Position numbers and translations under genes: made by a program | Origin: Gammaproteobacteria bacterium | Lineage (GTDB): Bacteria; Pseudomonadota; Gammaproteobacteria; Pseudomonadales; Azotimanducaceae | Direction of reading: 5' to 3' | DNA: 64,000 bases | NCBI GenBank assembly: GCA_026706385.1 | Contig: JAPOYV010000133.1 | Coordinates: 1 to 64,000 of the forward strand | Notes under the pieces: generated by a model | Told to the model about the DNA's origin: nothing | The model's database searches: none | The model's input: only the letters and a program-made list of their open reading frames with translations | In this document: positions 56,788 to 64,000 of the stretch, piece after piece | How positions within the stretch are numbered: position 1 is the stretch's first letter | Layout: each line of letters opens with the position of its first letter

Positions 56788-56989
56788 GTCTCCTGGGGTG
56801 TTGGCCAGCTGGCGTCATCCTTGAGCCGTTATAGAAACGAAAGGGTGTTCGGCACCGATTACGGTGTGCAGACCTAAAGCGTTAAGCGATGCGCACGCTG
56901 CCGCTGCGGGGAGCCTTAGGAACCGGGCACGGACTCCCGCCTTGAACCGGACGGTTCAGGGTTACCAAGCAGCCGCATCGCCGGGAGAC
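56788..56989 (+). ncRNA. ssrS: 6S RNA
   Basis: The ~202-base sequence lies exactly between zapA and fau. The ends GTCTCC and GGAGAC close the terminal helix; CCTTGAGCC on the 5' side and CTTGAACCGG followed by GGTTCAGGGTTAC on the 3' side match conserved 6S segments. A long interrupted hairpin with a central bubble mimicking an open promoter is expected. 6S RNA binds sigma-70 RNA polymerase in stationary phase. Confidence 0.92.
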
Positions 56990-57045
56990 AAGACGCGACC
57001 GCATTGCGGTCGCCCGACGCTTGGCAACAGGCCGGCGTCTGTTCT

Positions 57046-57636
57046 ATGACGCGACGTAACCCGACCGGTGGTTTGGCGGCGCGCAAGCAATCCCTGCGCG
57101 AGCAGATGCGTGAGAGACGCAGGGCCTTGTCGGCGTCCGAACAGGCGTCGCACGCCAACGCTGTCGCCAAAACAGTGGTCGCTCGCCTCCAAGACGGCGA
57201 TACCGTCGGCGTCTACCTCGTGCGCGACGGCGAGCTGGATCTCACGCCACTGATCGAGATCTGCTGGCAGCGCGGAATCGCCGTCGCCGTGCCAGTCATC
57301 GACGGCCAGCAACTGCGCTTCGCCGCCTACCGGCGCAACGAGCCCATGCGCCGCAACCGTTTCGGGATCGCCGAACCGGCCGAGCCAGCCTGGCGTACAC
57401 CCACCCTCCTGCTGGCACCGCTCGTCGCTTTCGACGCCACCGGCCAACGGCTTGGCATGGGGGGCGGCTACTACGACCGCTACTTGAGCGCGCATCCCGA
57501 CCTCCGCCGCGTCGGCGCAGCCCACGAGTGTCAGCGCGTCGCTGCAGTTCCCGCGGCTGACGACGACGTGCCCCTGCCGGCTGTCGTCACGGAGCGCGGC
57601 TGGCAATCCTTCACCCCGTTGGCCGATACTCGATAG
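57046..57636 (+). CDS. fau: 5-formyltetrahydrofolate cyclo-ligase
   Basis: A 196-residue enzyme (YgfA) that recycles 5-formyl-THF using ATP. ARKQSLREQMRERRRALS is the N-terminal ATP-binding helix, and QRLGMGGGYYDRYL the glycine-rich motif. ATG 57046 lies 57 bases after the 6S RNA, matching the joint 6S-ygfA transcript of E. coli. Confidence 0.93.
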   Translation: MTRRNPTGGLAARKQSLREQMRERRRALSASEQASHANAVAKTVVARLQDGDTVGVYLVRDGELDLTPLIEICWQRGIAVAVPVIDGQQLRFAAYRRNEPMRRNRFGIAEPAEPAWRTPTLLLAPLVAFDATGQRLGMGGGYYDRYLSAHPDLRRVGAAHECQRVAAVPAADDDVPLPAVVTERGWQSFTPLADTR

Positions 57637-57670
57637 GCCGCTCCGCATAGGTCCCGCCCGAGACGAATTC

Positions 57671-58234
57671 ATGGCCGTCCGCAAGATCATCCGCATGGGC
57701 CACCCCGCACTGCGTCGACCCGCCCGGCCCGTGAACGAGGAAGACATCGGCTCGGACGCCATGCATCGCCTGGTCGCCGACATGATCGACACCCTGCACG
57801 ACTACGGCGGCATCGGGCTTGCGGCGCCGCAGATCAACGAAGGCATTCGCCTCGCCATCGTCGAGATCCCCGGCGGCGCCACGCGATACGGCGAGTTGGC
57901 AGCCCGGGAGTTGACGATCTGCGTCAACCCCGAGATCGAAATCGTCAAGCCCGACACCGCGGGCTTTTGGGAGGGTTGCCTGTCCGTGCCCGGCCTGCGC
58001 GGCTTCGTGGAACGTCCGCAGCACATCCGTGTTCACTTCACCACCCTCAAGCGCGAACGCCAGACCATCTCGGCCGACGGCTTCCTCGCCACGGTCTTCC
58101 AGCACGAGTTCGATCATCTCGACGGCAGGCTGTACGTCGATCACATCACCGACCCCCACAAGCTCGTTTTCGAGGAGGAATACGTCCGCTACGTGGTGCC
58201 TGCCGAGGAGGCCTCTGCGGCCAAGCCCGCATAG
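57671..58234 (+). CDS. def: Peptide deformylase
   Basis: A 187-residue metalloenzyme removing the N-formyl group from nascent proteins. [10 protein letters not shown] (motif 1), EGCLSVPG (motif 2, Cys ligand) and QHEFDHLDG (motif 3, HExxH) are all present and intact. It lies 34 bases after fau and ten bases before the predicted rpiA start. The usual partner fmt is not here. Confidence 0.95.
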   Translation: MAVRKIIRMGHPALRRPARPVNEEDIGSDAMHRLVADMIDTLHDYGGIGLAAPQINEGIRLAIVEIPGGATRYGELAARELTICVNPEIEIVKPDTAGFWEGCLSVPGLRGFVERPQHIRVHFTTLKRERQTISADGFLATVFQHEFDHLDGRLYVDHITDPHKLVFEEEYVRYVVPAEEASAAKPA

Positions 58235-58244
58235 GTTTTCTGAT

Positions 58245-58919
58245 CTGACACCCCAGGATCAACAGAAGCGCGACGTCGCCGAGGCGGCCATCGCCCGGAT
58301 CGAGCCGCTGCTGCACGCCGACTGCGTCCTCGGCGTCGGCACCGGGACCACCGCCAACTTCTTCATCGATGCCCTGGCGGGTTTGCGGGACCGCTTTCAC
58401 GCCGCCGTGTCGAGCAGTGCCGCAAGCACGGCCCGCCTCGAAGGTTGCGGCATACGCGTCCTGGATCTGAACGACGTGGACACGATTGCCGTCTACGTCG
58501 ATGGCGCCGACGAAGTGGACCCGGGCCGGGCGCTCACCAAGGGCGGCGGCGGGGCGCTTACGCGGGAGAAGATCGTCGCATCGGCCGCGGCGCGGTTCCT
58601 TTGCATCGTCGACGACACCAAAATGGTGGACGTGCTCGGCACCTTTCCGTTGCCAGTCGAGGTCATCCCGATGGCCCGCCGCGTGGTCGAGCGCACGCTT
58701 ACCCGGCTCGGTGGCCAACCGCGCCATCGGAGCGGCTTCGTCACCGACAACGGCAACGACATCGTCGATGTCCACGGCCTTGCGATACCCGACCCTTCGC
58801 GCCTCGAAGCCGAGATCAACGCCATCCCCGGCGTGGTCGAGAACGGGCTATTCGCGCGGGAAACACGCCCAGAGGCGGTCTTGGTCGGCACGCCGAACGG
58901 CGTCGAACTACGCGAGTAG
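58245..58919 (+). CDS. rpiA: Ribose-5-phosphate isomerase A, apparent CTG start
   Basis: A ~224-residue isomerase of the pentose phosphate pathway. [26 protein letters not shown] and [14 protein letters not shown] are the active-site blocks. No ATG, GTG or TTG lies before the conserved N-terminus; CTG 58245 (giving [15 protein letters not shown]) aligns with the normal Met of RpiA. Its last 12 bases overlap the convergent FAD-dehydrogenase gene. Confidence 0.92.
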   Translation: MTPQDQQKRDVAEAAIARIEPLLHADCVLGVGTGTTANFFIDALAGLRDRFHAAVSSSAASTARLEGCGIRVLDLNDVDTIAVYVDGADEVDPGRALTKGGGGALTREKIVASAAARFLCIVDDTKMVDVLGTFPLPVEVIPMARRVVERTLTRLGGQPRHRSGFVTDNGNDIVDVHGLAIPDPSRLEAEINAIPGVVENGLFARETRPEAVLVGTPNGVELRE

Positions 58920-60275
58920 CTTGCCCGGGTTCATCACCCCGTTCGGATCCAGGACGGCTTTGACGGCGCGCATGACGTCGATCTCCACGGCGCTACGGGA
59001 GTAGCTTAAGAAATCGCGCTTGAGCAGGCCGACACCATGTTCCGCGGAGATGCTGCCGCCGCGCTCCCGGACCAGTTCGAATAGCTTCGGGCTAATGGCA
59101 TGGCAGCGCGCGTAGAAGTCGGCCATGGCGAGGTCGGGGGGCTTGAGCACGTTGAGGTGCAGGTTGCCGTCGCCGATGTGGCCAAACCAGCAGATCTCCC
59201 AGTCCGGGTAGTTCGCAGCGACCACCCGATCGACGTCGCTCAGGAATCCGGGCACCTCGGAGATGCGCACGGCGAGGTCGTTCTTGTAGGGCGTGTAGGG
59301 CGCGATGCTCTCCGTGATGCCGTCGCGCAAGGCCCAGAGCGCCCGGGCCTGCGCATCGGATTGGCTGATGACGCCGTCTGCGACCCAACCCCGGTCCAGC
59401 ACCGCCTCGAAGGCGGCGAGCGCCTCCGCTTCATCAGCGCGGTCGAATTCAAGCAGCGCGTAGAACGCCGCGGGCGCCGCCAGCGGCGCCGCCAGCCCGC
59501 GATGCGCCACCACCTTGCCGAGTGCGAGCTCGGAGAAGAACTCGAACGCCGACAGCTTCAGGCGAGCCTGGAACGCCGGCAGGACCTTGAGCACATCGGC
59601 GAATCGGTCGAGGCCCAGCACCATGACCCGGCTCGGGGCTGGGGGATCGGCGAGCCGGACGTCGACCTCGACGATGAAGCCGAGCGTGCCTTCCGACCCG
59701 ATGAACAGGTGACGCAGGTCATAGCCCGTGGCGTTCTTGACCAACCCCCGATTGAGCTTCAGGACGTCGCCCGTGCCGGTCACCACCGTCAACCCCGCAA
59801 CCCAATCCCGCGTCATGCCATAGCGGATGACCTTGATGCCACCTGCATTGGTCGCGACATTGCCCCCGATCTGACTGGAACCGGCCGACGCGAAGTCGAC
59901 CGGGTAGCTCAGATCCTGTTCCTCCGCGAAGGCTTGCAGGGCCTGGGTGACGACGCCCGCCTGGCAGCGCACGAGCCGGTCCGCCGGTTCGAAACCCAGG
60001 ATGCGGTTCATGCGGTCGAAGGACACCACCACTTCGCCGCGACTCGCCACGGCCCCACCCGACAGACCCGTTCGGCCGCCGGACGGCACCAGCGCGAACC
60101 CTTCGCGATTGGCAAGCTTCGTGACGCCGACGACGTCCTCAAGGCTCTCGGGGAATACGATGGCCGACGGCGCGACGTCGTAGCTGCGGGTCCAGTCGCA
60201 TCCCCAGACGGCGAGGTCGTCCGGCGCACACTTGATGCGCGACGCCGGGAACACTTGGCGCAGCAACGCCTCCAT
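58908..60275 (-). CDS. FAD-linked D-2-hydroxyacid dehydrogenase (D-2-hydroxyglutarate / glycolate oxidase GlcD type)
   Basis: A 455-residue flavoprotein. [14 protein letters not shown] and [18 protein letters not shown] are the PCMH FAD-binding signatures; [16 protein letters not shown] and [12 protein letters not shown] carry the active-site His residues. Such enzymes pass electrons to quinone or cytochrome. In Pseudomonas a D-2-hydroxyglutarate dehydrogenase lies near serA and rpiA, which favours that substrate. ATG 60275 was chosen; the frame extends 21 codons more. Confidence 0.85.
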   Translation of the reverse strand: MEALLRQVFPASRIKCAPDDLAVWGCDWTRSYDVAPSAIVFPESLEDVVGVTKLANREGFALVPSGGRTGLSGGAVASRGEVVVSFDRMNRILGFEPADRLVRCQAGVVTQALQAFAEEQDLSYPVDFASAGSSQIGGNVATNAGGIKVIRYGMTRDWVAGLTVVTGTGDVLKLNRGLVKNATGYDLRHLFIGSEGTLGFIVEVDVRLADPPAPSRVMVLGLDRFADVLKVLPAFQARLKLSAFEFFSELALGKVVAHRGLAAPLAAPAAFYALLEFDRADEAEALAAFEAVLDRGWVADGVISQSDAQARALWALRDGITESIAPYTPYKNDLAVRISEVPGFLSDVDRVVAANYPDWEICWFGHIGDGNLHLNVLKPPDLAMADFYARCHAISPKLFELVRERGGSISAEHGVGLLKRDFLSYSRSAVEIDVMRAVKAVLDPNGVMNPGKLLA

Positions 60276-60307
60276 GGGGTCAGGAGTTTGCCACGACGCG
60301 GGAGGGC

Positions 60308-61195
60308 TCAAGTTCCGACACCGTCGAGAAACCGCCACATGCGCCCGCGTATGCTGGGCGCCTCATTGACCAAATGGTGGCGTGCCTCCGGCATGGCCAG
60401 CAGGGTGAGTTCGTACCGGCGCTTGAGAACCTTGACGTTGTAGCGCCCGTCAACGGTGGCGTCGCGCCCTCCCTGCAGGACGAACACGGGTCGGCCTGAC
60501 GGCTCGCGCCGCTCGAACCGGCTCTTCCAGTCAATCATTGCGGTCACCCATTCCACAGGTAGCGTACGTGCCTGCAACGGGTCGGCCTGAACCAGGGCCG
60601 CGAACTCGGCGTTCTCGGCATTCATGGCGAATTTGCGTGGCACCTCCTCGACAACATGCCGGCCAACGGCGTAGGTGATGCGGCTCAACGGCCACGATGC
60701 CGGCCGCACCAACGGCGCGAACAAAACCACGTGCTCGAAGGCGTTCGCTTGGCCGGCCTGCCGCGTGTCGAGCATTTCGAGGATCACCGAGGCGCCCATG
60801 CTCTGGCCGACCAACCAGCACGGCTTCGCCAAGGTGCGGGCGTGCGCACCCGCGAAAGCGCCGAGATCGTCGGTGTAGCGGTCGAAGGAGTCGATCGTGA
60901 CCCGCCGGCCCGTCGACAGGCCGTGCCCTTGCTGGTCGTAGGCGAAAACGCGCAGGCCCCGCCCGAGCAGGTAACGGATCAGGTGGCCGTAAAGGCCGAC
61001 GTGGTCGTAGTAGCCATGCACGACGATCGCGGATCCCTCGACGGGGCCTGTCGGCTCGAATCGCTGCGCGGCGAGCCGCTGCCCGTCATGCTCGAACCAG
61101 TGGAAGGACTGCCCGAGATCGAGATCGAAGAAGCGGCGATAGGCCGCCCCGAAGCCTTCGCCAGGCCGAAACGTGCCTTGTCCCCGCAGTGCCAC
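60308..61195 (-). CDS. Alpha/beta hydrolase (monoacylglycerol lipase-like)
   Basis: A 295-residue hydrolase. AIVVHGYYDHVGLYGHL supplies the oxyanion region, FAYDQQGHGLSTGRR matches lysophospholipases/monoglyceride lipases, VGQSMGAS carries the nucleophile Ser, and PEARHHLVNE the catalytic His. No signal peptide is seen. GTG 61195 is the likely start, 18 bases after pgk on the same strand. Confidence 0.82.
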   Translation of the reverse strand: MALRGQGTFRPGEGFGAAYRRFFDLDLGQSFHWFEHDGQRLAAQRFEPTGPVEGSAIVVHGYYDHVGLYGHLIRYLLGRGLRVFAYDQQGHGLSTGRRVTIDSFDRYTDDLGAFAGAHARTLAKPCWLVGQSMGASVILEMLDTRQAGQANAFEHVVLFAPLVRPASWPLSRITYAVGRHVVEEVPRKFAMNAENAEFAALVQADPLQARTLPVEWVTAMIDWKSRFERREPSGRPVFVLQGGRDATVDGRYNVKVLKRRYELTLLAMPEARHHLVNEAPSIRGRMWRFLDGVGT

Positions 61196-61213
61196 GAGCC
61201 GTCGCCGACTCGC

Positions 61214-62404
61214 CTAAGCCTTGAGCGCGCGGCGTAACGCATCCAGCGCCGGCAATGTCCTGCCTTCCAGGAACTCGAGGAACGCGCCGCCGCCCGTCGA
61301 CAGGTAGGAGATGTCCTCGCGGACGCCGTACTTGTCGATGGCAGCGAGCGTGTCGCCACCACCCGCGACCGAGAAAGCGGCGGACGCCGCGATCATCTCG
61401 GCGAGTTGACGCGTCCCTTCCCCGAACTGGTCGAACTCGAACATGCCGAGCGGCCCGTTCCAGACGATGGTGCCCGCGTCCTCGAGCAACGGCTGCAGGC
61501 GGCGGCACGTCTCGGGCCCGACATCGAGGATGATCTCGCCGCTGCCGACATCCTCGCAGAGTCGCAGTCGCGCCGGCTCACCCGCATCCACCGCGGTCGT
61601 GGTCATCAGGTCGACGGGCAACGGCACGTCCGACGCCGCCATGACCCGCCGGGCGACGTCGACCAGATCCGGTTCACACAGCGATGCTCCTACCGGGTGG
61701 CCTCTCGCGAGCAGGAACGTGTTGGCGATACCGCCCCCGACGATGACGGCATCGGCCCGTGCGGACAACGACTCCAGGATGGCGAGCTTGTTGGACACCT
61801 TCGCACCACCCACGACCGCCACCAAAGGGCGCACCGGGTTCGCAACGATTCGCCCCAGTGCTTCGAGTTCCGCCTCGAGCAATGGCCCCGCGCAAGCGCA
61901 TGCCGCAGCCTCGACGACGCCGTAGGTCGACGCGTGAGCACGGTGCGCCGTGCCGAAGGCGTCCATCACGAAGATGTCGCACAGCGCCGCGAGGTCCGCC
62001 GCCAAGGCCGGATCGTTGGCGGTCTCGCCAGCTTCGAAGCGCAGGTTCTCGAGCAGCGCCACCTCGCCTGGTTCCAGGGCCACGCCGGCGCGCCAGCGCT
62101 CGACCAAGCGCACGGGCCGACCAAGGCTTGTGCCGAGCGTGTCGGCGATCGGCTTCAGCGAGAGGTCAGGATCCCGATGGCCGGGGTCCGGTCGCCCCAA
62201 GTGCGATGCGAGGAGCACGGCCGCACCCTCGGCCAGGCACCGTTCGATTGTCGGCAGGGCCGCGTCGATCCGCGCCGCATTGGCCACGACACCGCCGTCG
62301 AGCGGCACGTTCAGATCTTCGCGAATCAGCACGCGCTTGCCGGCCAAGTCGAGGTCCGCAAGCGACGGGACCGCGAACGGAGCCGCCCTAGTCACATCAT
62401 CCAT
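61214..62404 (-). CDS. pgk: Phosphoglycerate kinase
   Basis: A 396-residue glycolytic kinase. [58 protein letters not shown] and [15 protein letters not shown] are the expected blocks. ATG 62404 was chosen; the frame stays open upstream opposite metK. The tkt and gap genes often beside pgk are not here. Confidence 0.95.
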   Translation of the reverse strand: MDDVTRAAPFAVPSLADLDLAGKRVLIREDLNVPLDGGVVANAARIDAALPTIERCLAEGAAVLLASHLGRPDPGHRDPDLSLKPIADTLGTSLGRPVRLVERWRAGVALEPGEVALLENLRFEAGETANDPALAADLAALCDIFVMDAFGTAHRAHASTYGVVEAAACACAGPLLEAELEALGRIVANPVRPLVAVVGGAKVSNKLAILESLSARADAVIVGGGIANTFLLARGHPVGASLCEPDLVDVARRVMAASDVPLPVDLMTTTAVDAGEPARLRLCEDVGSGEIILDVGPETCRRLQPLLEDAGTIVWNGPLGMFEFDQFGEGTRQLAEMIAASAAFSVAGGGDTLAAIDKYGVREDISYLSTGGGAFLEFLEGRTLPALDALRRALKA

Positions 62405-62485
62405 ACCGAGGTTTCGGCGCGCCGTTGGGCCAACACGGAGGTAGCGTACAATGCGCGCCCTTTCCACCAAAAGGCCCGTTTGCTG

Positions 62486-63664
<1,179 letters not shown>

Positions 63665-63715
63665 CCGGAAGCTCTGCCGGATCGTGCGGACGGCACGCTC
63701 GGGGGCGATAGCGGC

Positions 63716-64000
63716 ATGGTGTCGTTGAGCTTCGAGTTCTTCCCACCACAGACCCCGCGCGGCCGAGCGGCCCTGATTCGAACGGCCCGCCAGCTCGGCG
63801 AATACAACCCCGCGTTCTACTCGGTCACCTACGGCGCCGGCGGGTCGACGCGAGACCGCACATTCGCCGCCGTCAGCGAACTGCGCGGGGCCGGTATCGA
63901 AGCCGTGCCGCACCTGTCGTGGGGCAGCGACAGCGCCGAACAGGTGCTCGACCTGGTCGCGGCGTACCAGCGCCAGGGCGTCGACCGCCTGGTCGTGCTG
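63716..64000 (+). CDS. metF: 5,10-methylenetetrahydrofolate reductase (3' end off window)
   Basis: The first 95 codons of MetF, cut by the window edge. SLSFEFFPPQTPRG and YNPAFYSVTYGAGGSTRD are the N-terminal signatures, followed by VPHLSWGSDSAEQVLDLV. The enzyme makes 5-methyl-THF for methionine synthesis. The gene normally between metK and metF in many proteobacteria, ahcY, is absent here. Confidence 0.93.
   Translation, partial: MVSLSFEFFPPQTPRGRAALIRTARQLGEYNPAFYSVTYGAGGSTRDRTFAAVSELRGAGIEAVPHLSWGSDSAEQVLDLVAAYQRQGVDRLVVL

Noticed and set aside
61406..62485. A long N-terminal extension of metK
   Set aside because: It lies opposite pgk, and MetK begins normally at ATG 62486.
62405..62485. 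Possible SAM riboswitch before metK
   Set aside because: Only 81 bases separate pgk and metK, and no aptamer-like conserved stems are visible.

Overview
This 64 kb window is GC-rich (roughly two thirds G+C by eye), densely coded chromosomal DNA. It most likely comes from a gammaproteobacterium. The evidence is gene order: a UbiH/UbiI-type hydroxylase next to gcvT-gcvH-gcvPA-gcvPB, then a small coiled-coil protein, zapA, 6S RNA, the 5-formyltetrahydrofolate cyclo-ligase gene, def and rpiA, plus a separate miaB-ybeZ(phoH)-ybeY-lnt cluster. Species cannot be resolved from the sequence alone. No phage, integrase, transposase, rRNA or CRISPR array was seen.

Layout. 1-8.8 kb: a Sel1-like protein preceded by an in-frame 66-bp tandem repeat, an MFS transporter, a PhyH-type dioxygenase, a large secreted beta-propeller/dihaem protein, and a divergent PQQ-dependent dehydrogenase. 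8.8-16.6 kb: an aldo/keto reductase, an orphan ribbon-helix-helix protein and a complete peptide/nickel-type ABC importer operon (two ATPases, binding lipoprotein, two permeases) ending in a CmcJ/NvfI-type oxygenase. 16.6-30.3 kb: two TauD/TfdA-type oxygenases, a Tat-exported PLP enzyme, an FG-GAP repeat protein, a SNF2 helicase and an operon of two exported TldD/TldE-like proteins with a monohaem cytochrome c.

30.3-35.4 kb: miaB, phoH-like, ybeY and lnt (no ybeX/corC between the last two) and a DUF1820 gene. 35.4-43.4 kb: a group II PLP decarboxylase, a ferredoxin/rubredoxin-type reductase, a bacterial CULT (cereblon-type) domain protein, a HAD dehalogenase, a PTPS-III-like pterin enzyme, an SDR, a queuosine-precursor (YhhQ-type) transporter, a luciferase-like oxidoreductase and a secreted protein of uncertain family. 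43.5-45.9 kb is an AT-richer islet with a TcmP gene and a three-Cys-motif (Gp37/Gp68, DUF5131) gene. A LexA-like operator lies just before the second gene. 46-64 kb is core metabolism: putA, an alcohol dehydrogenase, tRNA-Gly(CCC), the glycine cleavage operon, the zapA/6S RNA/fau/def/rpiA block, a D-2-hydroxyacid-type FAD dehydrogenase, a lipase-like hydrolase, pgk, metK and the start of metF.

Two families of short palindromic repeat are scattered through the window. One 41-bp core is identical in the tandem array at the left edge and inside the oppD-type ATPase gene, read in opposite orientations and kept in frame both times. A second hairpin lies just after the propeller/cytochrome gene and over the last codons of the SNF2 gene. 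These repeats, the TcmP/three-Cys-motif pair, the CULT protein and the exported TldD/TldE-cytochrome operon are the most unusual things here. Many long open frames on the opposite strand are shadows caused by the high GC content and are left out.
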